Source: Eubacterium sp. AF16-48 (GTDB lineage: Bacteria > Bacillota > Clostridia > Lachnospirales > Lachnospiraceae). Taken from it: 64,000 bases of DNA. Positions 47,307 through 56,897 of the stretch are shown here, one piece after another; position 1 is the first letter of the stretch, and each line of letters opens with the position of its first letter. The translations under genes were made by a program, and so were the position numbers. The stretch covers positions 403,981 through 467,980 of the forward strand of contig NZ_QUHB01000002.1 of the NCBI RefSeq assembly GCF_003479405.1, in the 5' to 3' direction. The notes under the pieces were generated by a model. That model worked only from the letters and a program-made list of their open reading frames with translations. It was not told where the DNA came from and ran no database searches.

Positions 47307-48083
47307 ATGAAACAAACCAGAAAAATGAAAAGAAGAAGAAGGAGAAGGCTTAGAAAAGGGTTTAAGGTACTTTTTATTGCAACTCCCATTATAGTTGCCC
47401 TTGTGCTTATTGTTGTTTACGGATTTAGTTTAAAGAGTATAGAAACATCTCTTGATTTAAATCAATATACAACAGAGGAAGTAAAAGCATATTTAGATAA
47501 TAAGAAAATTGACAATACTCTTCTTTTCTGGATAAAAAATAAAATAGGAAAAAGTGATGACATAGAACTTTTAAGTAAATATTCCGTTAAAATGTTATCT
47601 CCGTCTAAAGTGAAAATCATCGGATATGAAAACAAATTAAAGGGATATGTAGTTGAAAATAATGTGAATTGTTATTTTGACAGAAATGGAAAGGTGCTAA
47701 AAATAAGCAGTGATAAATTAAAATCCATTCCAAAGGTTGAGGGACTAAGATATAACAAAATAACTCTATATCAGAAAATTGACATGAAAAAGGAAAAGGT
47801 TTTAAACTCACTTCTTACTGTTATTAATTCCATAGAGCAGTATAATTACACCATAAAAAAGGTTATTGTAAATGATTCATCTGAAACATCACTTGTTATG
47901 GACAAGCTACAGGTGGATTTGGGCAAAACAACGAACTTAGACAAGAAGTTAAAAGATTTAAATGATATGTATGATGAAGTAAAGGGTTATGATGGTGTTT
48001 TAAATATGAAAATTGCCAATGAAGAGGGAATGTACACCATCAAAAAGAACGATAATAGTGCAGAAAAGAAATCAAAAAAATAA
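47307..48083 (+). CDS. ftsQ: FtsQ/DivIB cell-division protein
   Basis: 258 residues: basic N-terminus (1-24, MKQTRKMKRRRRRRLRKG), one membrane helix (about 25-46) and an outer POTRA-like/FtsQ domain. DivIB proteins bind FtsL and DivIC/FtsB. Position between ftsW and ftsZ supports the call. A Lys-rich tail. Followed by a 284-base gap before ftsZ. Confidence 0.85.
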   Translation: MKQTRKMKRRRRRRLRKGFKVLFIATPIIVALVLIVVYGFSLKSIETSLDLNQYTTEEVKAYLDNKKIDNTLLFWIKNKIGKSDDIELLSKYSVKMLSPSKVKIIGYENKLKGYVVENNVNCYFDRNGKVLKISSDKLKSIPKVEGLRYNKITLYQKIDMKKEKVLNSLLTVINSIEQYNYTIKKVIVNDSSETSLVMDKLQVDLGKTTNLDKKLKDLNDMYDEVKGYDGVLNMKIANEEGMYTIKKNDNSAEKKSKK

Positions 48084-48367
48084 AACTGTAATAAAAAAAG
48101 AATGATTTTTTTTTAACAAATTAGAAATTTACTGTTGATATTTTCTGCAAAGAATTATATTATATAGTATATATGCAATTATGACTAATCATATGATGTT
48201 TCAGAAGTGCAAAAATTGCATGGCAATTAAGCAGTCCGGATACATCAGTGAATGGCAAAATTAATTTTTGACACTCACATCATTATATATTTACTGAAAA
48301 ATGTTAGTACATATTGTTGTGATATTAAAATAAGTGAAATTTAGATGAAACGAAGGAGGATAAACTC
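48084..48367. other. Gap before ftsZ with a promoter candidate
   Basis: 284 bases, unusual in an otherwise tightly packed cluster. It contains a weak promoter (48135-48163), a short hairpin AATTGC/GCAATT (48214-48228) and a TTGACA (48268) with no well-spaced -10. The ribosome site GAAGGAGG precedes the ftsZ TTG. No gene is seen. Confidence 0.6.
48135..48163 (+). promoter_or_regulatory. Candidate ftsZ promoter
   Basis: TTGATA at 48135-48140 and TATTAT at 48158-48163, spacer 17. It would give a leader of about 200 bases and separate control of ftsZ from the upstream cluster. Confidence 0.5.
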
Positions 48368-49498
48368 TTGTTAGAAATTACTACAAACGAAAGTGAAGCA
48401 GTTGCAAAAATTATAGTTGTAGGTGTTGGTGGAGCAGGAAACAACGCCGTAAACAGAATGATAGATGAAAACATCGGTGGTGTTGAGTTCATATCTGTTA
48501 ACTCAGATGCACAGGTGCTTAAGAGAAGCAAGGCACCTACTACACTACAGATTGGTGAAAAAATTACAAAAGGTCTTGGAGCAGGAGCTAAACCTGAAGT
48601 TGGTGAAGCAGCTGCAGAAGAAAACGTAGAAGAACTTGCACAGTTACTTAAAGGTGCCGACATGGTATTTGTAACATGTGGTATGGGAGGCGGAACAGGA
48701 ACAGGAGCAGCTCCTGTTGTTGCACGTGTCGCTAAGGAGCAGGGAGCTCTTACAGTAGGTGTAGTTACAAAGCCTTTCAGATTTGAGGCTAAGACACGTA
48801 TGAACAATGCTCTTGCAGGAATCGAAAGATTAAAGGAAAACGTTGATACACTTATCGTTATTCCAAATGATAAATTATTAGAAATTGTTGATAAGAGAAC
48901 TACAATGCCTGAAGCATTAAAGAAGGCAGATGAAGTATTACAGCAGTCAGTACAGGGTATTACAGATTTAATTAATGTTCCCGCATTAATTAACTTAGAC
49001 TTTGCCGATGTACAGACAGTTATGAGAGATGCAGGAATTGCACATATCGGTATTGGTGAGGCAAGTGGTGATGAGAAGGCATCAGAAGCTGTACAGCAGG
49101 CTGTTACATCTCCATTACTTGAAACATCAATTAACGGAGCTAAGAATGTTATTATTAACATTACCGGTGACGTTAGTCTTTTTGAAGCAAATGAAGCTGC
49201 AAGTTATGTACAGGAATTAGCAGGAGAAGATGCTAATATTATATTTGGTGTAAGATATGAAGATACATATCCGGATGAATGCTCTATTACAGTTATGGCT
49301 ACAGGTATTGGAGAGCCGGCTGCAGCAAAGGCATCACCATTTGGTATGGGAGCAGCTAAGAAGTCATTTAGCTACAATGCTACACCTTCATCAGCAGCAC
49401 CAAAGAATGACTTTACAAGAAAATCACCTGTTTCACATGCACAGGGAACAGTTGAAGAAAAGCCAATTAAGATTCCTGAATTTTTACAGAACAAATAA
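48368..49498 (+). CDS. ftsZ: Cell-division GTPase FtsZ
   Basis: 376 residues, starting at TTG after the strong site GAAGGAGG. Tubulin-type GTPase: [15 protein letters not shown], tubulin signature [13 protein letters not shown], and the C-terminal IPEFLQNK peptide that binds FtsA/SepF/ZapA. It builds the Z ring. A candidate promoter at 48135 and a terminator at 49521 suggest it can be expressed alone as well as with the cluster. Confidence 0.98.
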   Translation: MLEITTNESEAVAKIIVVGVGGAGNNAVNRMIDENIGGVEFISVNSDAQVLKRSKAPTTLQIGEKITKGLGAGAKPEVGEAAAEENVEELAQLLKGADMVFVTCGMGGGTGTGAAPVVARVAKEQGALTVGVVTKPFRFEAKTRMNNALAGIERLKENVDTLIVIPNDKLLEIVDKRTTMPEALKKADEVLQQSVQGITDLINVPALINLDFADVQTVMRDAGIAHIGIGEASGDEKASEAVQQAVTSPLLETSINGAKNVIINITGDVSLFEANEAASYVQELAGEDANIIFGVRYEDTYPDECSITVMATGIGEPAAAKASPFGMGAAKKSFSYNATPSSAAPKNDFTRKSPVSHAQGTVEEKPIKIPEFLQNK

Positions 49499-49520
49499 TT
49501 AATAATATGGAAATAAAAAA

Positions 49521-49552
49521 TGGAGTTATCTTTAAGATAACTCCATTTTAAA
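49521..49552. terminator. Terminator of ftsZ, bidirectional
   Basis: GGAGTTATC (49522-49530) pairs with GATAACTCC (49536-49544), flanked by an A-run and a T/A-run. It lies between ftsZ and the convergent radical SAM gene. Confidence 0.8.
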
Positions 49553-49568
49553 AATGAGTATGAAAAGT

Positions 49569-50477
49569 TTACAAAGTAACATTACTTCCCTGTTTCAAAT
49601 CAATCCGGTCAAATTTACGATTAATATAGTTAAGAACCATCTTCTTGTTACCACTCCATTCAGGGGCAATAAGAAGTGATTTAGGTCCGTCTCCGGTTAT
49701 TCTGTGAATAACCACATTAGGTGGGATATACGTGATACACTTGGCTAAAATATCTGTATATTCTTCAAGAGATAATACAGAAAACTTATTTAAGTAATAA
49801 TCATTAGCCAATGCAGTATCTTTTAATACATGTAAAAGCTGTAATTTTATACCGGAAATATTTTTAGAACAGGCATATTTTACGGTATTTATCATATCTT
49901 TTTCTGTTTCATTAGGAAGCCCTAAGATTATATGAACAATAACATCTACACTGATTCGGTTAAGCTTGTCTACTGCACTATCAAAAACATCCAGGGTGTA
50001 TCCTCGGTTAATATAGCGGGCAGTTTCTTCATTACTGGTTTGAAACCCTAATTCTATCCACACTGGTTTGATTTTATTTAATTCGTCTAATAATTCCAAA
50101 ACCTCATTAGGAAGGCAGTCAGGTCTTGTGCCAATGGACAATGCTACAATATCAGGGTGATTTATGGCTTCAGTAAAGATTTTTCTTAAGTAGGAAACTT
50201 CACCGTAAGTGTTGGTAAAAGACTGAAAATAGGCAATAAATTTGCCGTTCTTAATTTTGTCAGATACCCTTTTTTTAGCATCTTCAATTTGATTAGTGAT
50301 AGTTTCATGGCAGGAGGAGGCAAATTCACCTGAACCTCCGTTACTACAGAAGATACAACCGCCATAACTGATTTTTCCGTCTCTGTTAGGGCAGGAAAGC
50401 CCTGAGGAAAGGGAAAGTTTATATACTTTACATCCGTATTTATTTTTTAAATATGAATTAAGGGAATAATAGTGCAT
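49569..50477 (-). CDS. YhcC-like radical SAM protein (TIGR01212 type)
   Basis: 302 residues from ATG 50477 on the minus strand, with GGAG upstream; the open frame extends further but overlaps the tRNA. The cluster motif is spaced as CPNRDGKISYGGCIFC, the long first gap (C-x10-C-x2-C) of this family, followed by LSIGTRPDCLPNEVLELL, WIELGFQTS, HIILGLPNETEKDM and GIKLQLLHVLKDT. Elp3-like core. The substrate is not known. Downstream of a tRNA-Ser with its own promoter. Confidence 0.9.
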   Translation of the reverse strand: MHYYSLNSYLKNKYGCKVYKLSLSSGLSCPNRDGKISYGGCIFCSNGGSGEFASSCHETITNQIEDAKKRVSDKIKNGKFIAYFQSFTNTYGEVSYLRKIFTEAINHPDIVALSIGTRPDCLPNEVLELLDELNKIKPVWIELGFQTSNEETARYINRGYTLDVFDSAVDKLNRISVDVIVHIILGLPNETEKDMINTVKYACSKNISGIKLQLLHVLKDTALANDYYLNKFSVLSLEEYTDILAKCITYIPPNVVIHRITGDGPKSLLIAPEWSGNKKMVLNYINRKFDRIDLKQGSNVTL

Positions 50478-50505
50478 AATTTGTAATCTCCAGACATAAA
50501 AAAAG

Positions 50506-50595
50506 CGGAGACGAAGGGATTCGAACCCTTGTACCAGAGTAAACTGATAAACTGATTTCGAGTCAGCCCCGTTACGGCCACTTCGGTACGTCTCC
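50506..50595 (-). tRNA. tRNA-Ser(CGA)
   Basis: Acceptor arms GGAGACG and CGTCTCC pair fully; the long variable arm is typical of class II tRNAs; the T arm has GGTTCGAATCC; the anticodon loop CTCGAAA gives anticodon CGA, decoding UCG. The discriminator is G, as in Ser tRNAs. CCA is not encoded. A T-run follows the tRNA 3' end. Confidence 0.95.
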
Positions 50596-50606
50596 GTGTC
50601 ATAAAG

Positions 50607-50635
50607 TTTATAACACATTTTTGACATCCTTTCAA
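50607..50635 (-). promoter_or_regulatory. Promoter of tRNA-Ser
   Basis: On the minus strand, TTGAAA (50635-50630) and TATAAA (50612-50607) are 17 bases apart; transcription would start near 50600, a few bases before the mature 5' end. Confidence 0.75.
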
Positions 50636-50707
50636 GGAAAATAAGAAGTTAAAAGAAGAAAAAAGTAAAAATAGGAGATATTCTAAGGCTTTAATGTATC
50701 ACGGTTA

Positions 50708-50736
50708 TTGACTATGATTGAAAATTGTTTTAATAT
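50708..50736 (+). promoter_or_regulatory. Candidate promoter of leuC
   Basis: TTGACT at 50708-50713 and TAATAT at 50731-50736, spacer 17. The leader of about 55 bases to the ATG is too short for a T-box. Confidence 0.5.
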
Positions 50737-50799
50737 AATAAAGATTGTGTATATAAATACATCTCAGGATGTGGGTATAGATATAAGGAGGAAATCAAC

Positions 50800-52065
50800 A
50801 TGGGAATGACTATGACTCAGAAGATTCTTGCAAAGCATGCAGGACTTGATGAAGTTAAAGCAGGACAGTTAATTGAAGCCGATTTGGATTTGGTTTTAGG
50901 TAATGATGTAACTGCACCTGTAGCTATTGGTGAAATGAAAAAAATGGATGTGGATTGCGTATTTTGCAAGGATAAAATTGCATTAGTACCTGACCATTTC
51001 ACTCCAAATAAGGATATAAAATCAGCAGAGCTTTACAAATGTGTAAAGGATTTTGCAGAAGAAAATGATATAACAAATTACTTTGAAACAGGTCGTGTGG
51101 GAATAGAACATGCCTTACTTCCTGAAAAAGGATTAGTAGTAGCAGGAGATGTGGTAATCGGTGCTGATTCACATACCTGTACATATGGAGCTCTTGGAGC
51201 TTTTTCAACTGGTGTTGGAAGTACGGATATGGCAGCCGGAATGGCAACAGGAAAGGCATGGTTTAAGGTACCTTCAGCCATTAAATTTAACTTAGTTGGA
51301 AAGCCTGGAAAATGGGTTAGTGGAAAGGATGTTATTCTTCACATTATCGGTATGATAGGTGTAGACGGAGCATTATACCGTTCAATGGAATTTATGGGAG
51401 AAGGGGTTAAATACCTTTCGATGGATGACAGATTCGCCATGACTAACATGGCTATTGAAGCAGGTGGAAAAAACGGAATATTTATTGTAGATGATTTAAC
51501 CCGTGAATATATGAAGAAACATTCTACAAAGGAATTTACTGAATATACTCCTGATGAAGATGCAGTATATGATGAAGAATATACTATTGATTTAAGTGAA
51601 TTAAAGCCAACAGTAGCATTTCCTCATCTTCCTGAAAATACAAGAACAATTGACAACGTGGGAGAAGTTAAGGTGGATCAGGTTGTTATCGGTTCATGTA
51701 CCAACGGTAGAATTGAAGATATGAGAATTGCAGCAAAGATTCTTGATGGCAGAGAAGTTAAAAAGGGTGTAAGATGTATTATATTCCCGGCAACTCAGGC
51801 TGTTTATTTACAGTGTATAGAAGAAGGTCTTGCTTCAATATTTATAAAGGCAGGCTGTGCCCTTAGCACTCCTACATGTGGACCTTGTCTTGGTGGACAT
51901 ATGGGTATCCTTGCAAAGGGTGAAAGAGCCATTGCTACAACAAACAGAAACTTTGTAGGCCGTATGGGTGATCCTGAATCAGAGGTTTATCTTGCAAGTC
52001 CTGCCGTAGCAGCAGCAAGTGCCGTAACAGGTAAAATTTCAGGACCTGAAGAGTTAGGATTATAG
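50800..52065 (+). CDS. leuC: 3-Isopropylmalate dehydratase, large subunit
   Basis: 421 residues, the short archaeal/Clostridial type of LeuC. With LeuD it interconverts 2- and 3-isopropylmalate through a [4Fe-4S] cluster in leucine synthesis. Cluster Cys residues are seen in [13 protein letters not shown] and [33 protein letters not shown] is the substrate signature. AAGGAGG precedes the ATG. The related homoaconitase role is possible for this branch, but the paired leuD favours isopropylmalate. Confidence 0.93.
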   Translation: MGMTMTQKILAKHAGLDEVKAGQLIEADLDLVLGNDVTAPVAIGEMKKMDVDCVFCKDKIALVPDHFTPNKDIKSAELYKCVKDFAEENDITNYFETGRVGIEHALLPEKGLVVAGDVVIGADSHTCTYGALGAFSTGVGSTDMAAGMATGKAWFKVPSAIKFNLVGKPGKWVSGKDVILHIIGMIGVDGALYRSMEFMGEGVKYLSMDDRFAMTNMAIEAGGKNGIFIVDDLTREYMKKHSTKEFTEYTPDEDAVYDEEYTIDLSELKPTVAFPHLPENTRTIDNVGEVKVDQVVIGSCTNGRIEDMRIAAKILDGREVKKGVRCIIFPATQAVYLQCIEEGLASIFIKAGCALSTPTCGPCLGGHMGILAKGERAIATTNRNFVGRMGDPESEVYLASPAVAAASAVTGKISGPEELGL

Positions 52066-52075
52066 GAGGTAGCAC

Positions 52076-52561
52076 ATGAAAGCAGAAGGAAGAGTATTTA
52101 AATTTGGAAGTAATGTTGATACAGATGTTATTATTCCGGCAAGATATCTTAACGTTCCGGACCCGGAAGAACTGGCAAAACATTGCATGGAAGATATAGA
52201 CAGGGAATTTGTAAATAAAGTAAATAAAGGTGATATTATTGTAGCAGACAAAAACTTTGGCTGCGGTTCCTCAAGAGAGCATGCACCAATAGCTATTAAG
52301 GCTGCCGGTGTAAGCTGTGTTATTGCAGAAACCTTTGCAAGGATTTTTTACAGAAATGCAATTAATATCGGACTTCCTATTATTGAGTGTCCTGAGGCAG
52401 CAAAAGGAATTGCCGATGGAGATGAAGTAGAGGTAGATTTTGACAGCGGAAAAATATATAATAAAACAAAAGGTGAAGAATATCAGGGACAGGCATTCCC
52501 TGAATTTATGCAAAAGATAATCAGCAGTGGCGGATTAATCAATTACATAAATAACAGATAA
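52076..52561 (+). CDS. leuD: 3-Isopropylmalate dehydratase, small subunit
   Basis: 161 residues, the swivel domain of the enzyme. Landmarks: [29 protein letters not shown] and [15 protein letters not shown]. It starts 10 bases after leuC, so the two subunits are made together. leuA and leuB are not in the window. thrC follows 19 bases later. Confidence 0.95.
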   Translation: MKAEGRVFKFGSNVDTDVIIPARYLNVPDPEELAKHCMEDIDREFVNKVNKGDIIVADKNFGCGSSREHAPIAIKAAGVSCVIAETFARIFYRNAINIGLPIIECPEAAKGIADGDEVEVDFDSGKIYNKTKGEEYQGQAFPEFMQKIISSGGLINYINNR

Positions 52562-52580
52562 GAGAGAGAGGATTGTTTTA

Positions 52581-54068
52581 ATGAAAGAGATACTTTACAA
52601 GAGCACAAGAAGTAAAGAAGGAACACTTAAGGCATCAGAGGCTATATTAAAGGGTTTAGCAGATGACGGCGGATTATTTGTTCCATTGGAAATACCGAAG
52701 TTAGATGTTTCAGTGGAAGAATTATCCAAAATGACATATCAGCAGGTAGCATATGAAGTTATGAAGTTATACTTCACTGACTTTACTGAAGGGGAACTTA
52801 AGTATTGCATCAACAATGCATATGACTCAAAGTTTGATACAGAAGAAATTGCACCTTTAGCAGAAGTTCAGGGAACATATTATCTGGAATTATTCCATGG
52901 AAAAACAATTGCATTTAAGGATATGGCATTGTCTATTCTCCCATATCTGCTTACAACATCAGCAAAGAAGAATAATGTAAAAAATGAAATAGTTATTCTT
53001 ACAGCTACATCAGGTGACACGGGAAAAGCTGCCATGGCAGGATTTGCAGATGTGCCGGGAACAAGAATTATAGTATTTTATCCTGATGGCGGAGTCAGCC
53101 CTATTCAGGAAAAACAGATGGTTACACAAAAGGGTGACAATACTTACGTTGTTGCCATAAAAGGTAACTTTGATCAGGCACAAAGCGGTGTTAAGGCAAT
53201 CTTTGGAGACAAGGAACTTGCAGCAGAAATGGATAAGAGAGGATATCAGTTCTCATCAGCTAATTCAATTAATATTGGAAGACTTGTGCCACAGGTTGCA
53301 TATTATGTATATGCATATGCTAAGTTATATGCTGAAGGAAAGTTAGCTAAAGACCAGAAAATGAATGTTGTGGTTCCTACAGGTAACTTTGGAAATATTT
53401 TAGCTGCATATTATGCAAAGAATATGGGACTTCCAATAGCAAAACTTATTTGTGCTTCAAATGAAAATAAAGTATTGTTTGATTTCTTTAAAACAGGAGA
53501 ATACGATAAAAACAGAGAATTTATTCTTACAACATCACCTTCAATGGACATTCTTATTTCCAGCAACCTTGAAAGATTAATTTATAAGATTGCAGGAAAT
53601 GATGCTGATAAGAATAATGAATTAATGAACAGTCTTAAGGTAAACGGAAAATATGACATTACTGATGACATGAAAAAGCAGTTAGATGATTTCTATGGAA
53701 ATTATGCGTCAGAAGAGGAAACAGCAGAAACAATCAGAGACACATATGATAAAACAGGTTATATAATGGATACTCATACATCAGTAGCTGCAAGTGTATA
53801 CAAAAAATACAAGGCAGAAACAAATGATGACACAGTAACCGTTATTGCTTCAACAGCAAGTCCTTTTAAGTTTACAAGAAGTGTTATGGTTGCCATTGAT
53901 CCTAAGTATGATAGCATGGGCGATTTTGAATTAGTGGATGAATTAAGTAAAATAGGAAATGTAAAAGTTCCTAATGCCATTGAAGAAATAAGAAATGCAG
54001 AAGTTCGTCATAACAATTTAGTTGAAGTAGACGGAATGAAGGATATAGTTAAGAAATTTTTAGACTAA
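52581..54068 (+). CDS. thrC: Threonine synthase
   Basis: 495 residues, the long type. It converts O-phosphohomoserine to threonine with PLP. The PLP Lys is in HGKTIAFKDMAL near residue 113; TATSGDTGKAAMAGF and VPTGNFGNILAAYYAKNMGL are PLP-binding loops. The N-terminus (ILYKSTRSKE) is that of fungal/proteobacterial-type ThrC. GAGAGGA lies before the ATG. A strong terminator follows, ending the leuCD-thrC unit. Confidence 0.96.
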   Translation: MKEILYKSTRSKEGTLKASEAILKGLADDGGLFVPLEIPKLDVSVEELSKMTYQQVAYEVMKLYFTDFTEGELKYCINNAYDSKFDTEEIAPLAEVQGTYYLELFHGKTIAFKDMALSILPYLLTTSAKKNNVKNEIVILTATSGDTGKAAMAGFADVPGTRIIVFYPDGGVSPIQEKQMVTQKGDNTYVVAIKGNFDQAQSGVKAIFGDKELAAEMDKRGYQFSSANSINIGRLVPQVAYYVYAYAKLYAEGKLAKDQKMNVVVPTGNFGNILAAYYAKNMGLPIAKLICASNENKVLFDFFKTGEYDKNREFILTTSPSMDILISSNLERLIYKIAGNDADKNNELMNSLKVNGKYDITDDMKKQLDDFYGNYASEEETAETIRDTYDKTGYIMDTHTSVAASVYKKYKAETNDDTVTVIASTASPFKFTRSVMVAIDPKYDSMGDFELVDELSKIGNVKVPNAIEEIRNAEVRHNNLVEVDGMKDIVKKFLD

Positions 54069-54088
54069 TTAGAATTTAACTAATAATA

Positions 54089-54136
54089 AAAGTGTTTAGT
54101 CAGACATATACGTTATGCCTGATTAAGCACTTTTTT
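54089..54136 (+). terminator. Terminator of leuCD-thrC
   Basis: AAGTGTTTAGTCAG pairs with CTGATTAAGCACTT (two G-T pairs), followed by a run of T to 54136. Confidence 0.9.
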
Positions 54137-54223
54137 ACGTTTTGTATGGTATATACTTTTCTTTATTTATTTGTTATACTAAACGTTAAGTGCGCAAATT
54201 TGCAATGGAAGAGGAAATGTATT

Positions 54224-54796
54224 ATGAATAATTTTTTTGGTATGTTGGCCAGAATGAAATATATAAACCGCTGGGGACTTATGAGAAATACAATAAACGA
54301 AAATATTGCAGAGCATAGCCTGGAAGTGGCAATTATTGCTCATTCACTGGCAGTTATAGGAAATACTTATTACAATAAGAATTACAATGCTGAACATATT
54401 GCAATGTTGGGAATTATGCATGATACAACAGAAATCATAACAGGAGATTTGCCAACTCCCATAAAATATTATGCACCGGAAATACGGGATGCCTACAAGG
54501 AAGTGGAACATATTGCAGCAAACCAGCTTTTGTCAGAATTACCGGAAAAAATGAGAGGGGCATATAAGAACATATTAATTGAAGAAGAAAATGATGATTG
54601 GAAAATTGTTAAGGCGGCAGATAAGCTGTCAGCATATATTAAGTGTTTAGAAGAAAAAAATATGGGAAACAGCGATTTCCAAAAGGCAGAGGAAACCATT
54701 AAAAAGTATTTAGAGGATATGAATATGGAGGAAGTGAATAAATTTATGAAGGAATTTCTTCCCTCATATAACAGGACATTAGATGAGATTAACTAG
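54224..54796 (+). CDS. YfbR-like HD-domain phosphohydrolase
   Basis: 190 residues from ATG 54224 (GAGGAAATG upstream); the frame runs open to 54092, but that part covers the thrC terminator. HD-domain metal residues are visible: EHSLEVAIIAHSL, MHDTTEI (His-Asp) and KAADKLSAYIKCLEE. Closest to the 5'-deoxynucleotidase YfbR, which hydrolyses dNMPs to deoxynucleosides. Ends 13 bases before topB. Confidence 0.88.
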   Translation: MNNFFGMLARMKYINRWGLMRNTINENIAEHSLEVAIIAHSLAVIGNTYYNKNYNAEHIAMLGIMHDTTEIITGDLPTPIKYYAPEIRDAYKEVEHIAANQLLSELPEKMRGAYKNILIEEENDDWKIVKAADKLSAYIKCLEEKNMGNSDFQKAEETIKKYLEDMNMEEVNKFMKEFLPSYNRTLDEIN

Positions 54797-54809
54797 ATAG
54801 AGGAATTAA

Positions 54810-56897
54810 ATGGGAAAATCAGTATTTATTGCGGAAAAGCCAAGTGTTGCGGCGGAATTCGCAAAGGCATTAAAGCTTAACACTTCAAGGCGGGACGGAT
54901 ATATGGAAAGTGAAAATGCCATTGTAACATGGTGCGTCGGTCATTTAGTGACTATGAGCTATCCGGAAGTGTATGATGAAAAATATAAAAAATGGAATTT
55001 AAAGGATTTGCCATTCATTCCTGAGGGTGAATGGAAATACGAAGTTATACCGTCAGTAAAAAAGCAGTTTAAAATTGTAAAGGATATTTTAAATAGAGAT
55101 GATGTGGAAACTATTTATGTGTGTACCGACTCGGGACGTGAGGGGGAGTACATATACAGATTAGTTGCTCAGGAAGCAGGGGTAAAAAATAAAAAGGAAA
55201 AGCGTGTGTGGATAGATTCCCAGACAGAGGAGGAAATTCTCAGAGGAATAAGGGAAGCAAAGGATTTAAGTGAATATAATAATCTTTCAGATGCAGCATA
55301 TTTAAGAGCAAAGGAAGATTATCTTATGGGAATTAATTTTTCAAGGCTTTTAACCCTTAAATATGGAAATTCCATTCAAAATTATTTAAAAGACGGATGG
55401 AAGTCCATAAATGTAGGACGGGTTATGACCTGTGTCCTTGGAATGATTTGCAACAGGGAAAGAGAAATAAGAAGCTTTGTAAAAACCCCTTTTTACCGTG
55501 TTTTAGCAGCTACTGATATAGGTGGAAGAAAAATTGACACTGAATGGAAGGCGGTAGAGGGCTCAAAATTTTTTGAAACACCTTATTTGTATAAGGAAAA
55601 CGGGTTTAAGGAAAAGCCGGTAGCAGAGGCTTTAATTAATGCTTTAGAAAGAAACAGCACTAATAATGAAAGCAATGCTTATCCTTTGGAAATGACTGTA
55701 AAATCCATTACCATGAAGGAGGAAAAAAAGCAGGCACCGTTACTTTACAATCTGGCTGAGTTGCAGAATGACTGCTCAAAAATGTTTAAAATAAGCCCTG
55801 ATGAAACTCTTAACGTGGTTCAGGAATTATATGAAAATAAGCTGGTAACTTATCCAAGAACCGATGCCAGAGTGTTATCTACGGCAGTGGCAAAGGAGAT
55901 ACATAAAAATATAGGAGGATTGCAGAATTATTCTCCATGTGGACACTTTGCCGTTAATATATTAAAGGCATCATCTTATAAGGGCATTGAAAAGACAAAA
56001 TATGTGGATGACAGAAAAATTACAGACCATTATGCCATAATACCAACGGGACAGGGACTTAATGGTTTGCAGAAGCAAAAGCCTATAAATCAAAAGGTTT
56101 ATATGGTTATTGTAAGGAGATTCCTTAGCATATTTTATCCCCCTGCCATTTACAAAAAGGCATCTCTTATAGGTATAATGCCGGCAACCTACAGGGATGA
56201 AACTACAACAACGGAACAGTTTAGCTCTAATTTTAAAATCCTTGTAAATAAGGGATATCTGGAAATAGCAGGTGTGCCGAAGGAAAAGAAAAAAAGTGCA
56301 AAACAGGAAGATGTGGAAGGTACAAATGAAGAAAACAGTGAAAATTCCGAATTAAGTTTGGATGAAGATTTCTTTAATCTTTTGCATAATATAAAAAAAG
56401 GTGATAAAATCCCAGTATCGGGAACAGAGATAAAGGAGGGTGAAACTTCACCTCCTAAAAGATATACGTCAGGTTCACTTATTCTGGCAATGGAAAATGC
56501 CGGACAGCTTATTGAGGACGAAGACCTGAGAGCGCAAATTAAAGGGTCGGGAATTGGAACCAGTGCCACAAGGGCTGAAATTATTAAGAAACTGGTAAAT
56601 ATCAAATATTTATCTCTAAACAAAAAAACACAGGTTATTACACCTACCCAGTTAGGTGAAATGATATTTGGTGTGGTACATGGCTCCATTAAGTCATTAC
56701 TAAACCCGGAATTAACCGCCAGTTGGGAATTAGGACTTACTCAGGTGGCAGAAGGCAAAATAACCTCAGATGAGTATATGCATAAGTTAAATGAATTTAT
56801 AAGAGGCAGATTTAACAATGTAATAAATTTAAACAACTCAGGACAAATGACAGGTTATTACAACTACGTAGCGCAGTTTTATAGGAGGAAGAAATAA
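54810..56897 (+). CDS. topB: DNA topoisomerase III
   Basis: 695 residues, type IA topoisomerase. TOPRIM region: VFIAEKPSVAAEFAKAL and CTDSGREGEYIYR. Catalytic Tyr in KLVTYPRTDARVL near residue 350. GTSATRAEII and ITPTQLGEMIF in the last third. No C-terminal zinc fingers. It resolves replication and recombination intermediates. Its stop codon overlaps the glmS start by one base (TAATG). Confidence 0.95.
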   Translation: MGKSVFIAEKPSVAAEFAKALKLNTSRRDGYMESENAIVTWCVGHLVTMSYPEVYDEKYKKWNLKDLPFIPEGEWKYEVIPSVKKQFKIVKDILNRDDVETIYVCTDSGREGEYIYRLVAQEAGVKNKKEKRVWIDSQTEEEILRGIREAKDLSEYNNLSDAAYLRAKEDYLMGINFSRLLTLKYGNSIQNYLKDGWKSINVGRVMTCVLGMICNREREIRSFVKTPFYRVLAATDIGGRKIDTEWKAVEGSKFFETPYLYKENGFKEKPVAEALINALERNSTNNESNAYPLEMTVKSITMKEEKKQAPLLYNLAELQNDCSKMFKISPDETLNVVQELYENKLVTYPRTDARVLSTAVAKEIHKNIGGLQNYSPCGHFAVNILKASSYKGIEKTKYVDDRKITDHYAIIPTGQGLNGLQKQKPINQKVYMVIVRRFLSIFYPPAIYKKASLIGIMPATYRDETTTTEQFSSNFKILVNKGYLEIAGVPKEKKKSAKQEDVEGTNEENSENSELSLDEDFFNLLHNIKKGDKIPVSGTEIKEGETSPPKRYTSGSLILAMENAGQLIEDEDLRAQIKGSGIGTSATRAEIIKKLVNIKYLSLNKKTQVITPTQLGEMIFGVVHGSIKSLLNPELTASWELGLTQVAEGKITSDEYMHKLNEFIRGRFNNVINLNNSGQMTGYYNYVAQFYRRKK

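Noticed and set aside
48268..48293. TTGACA upstream of ftsZ
   Set aside because: No -10 at a workable distance; nearest TATATT is 12 bases away.
48325..49161. 278-codon open frame antisense to ftsZ
   Set aside because: Shadow of ftsZ codons; no family likeness and no ribosome site.
50478..50627. N-terminal extension of the radical SAM gene to 50627
   Set aside because: It reads through the tRNA-Ser gene; ATG 50477 has a good ribosome site and fits the family start.
50596..50799. T-box leader before leuC
   Set aside because: No T-box sequence (TGG-containing antiterminator) or terminator found in the gap.
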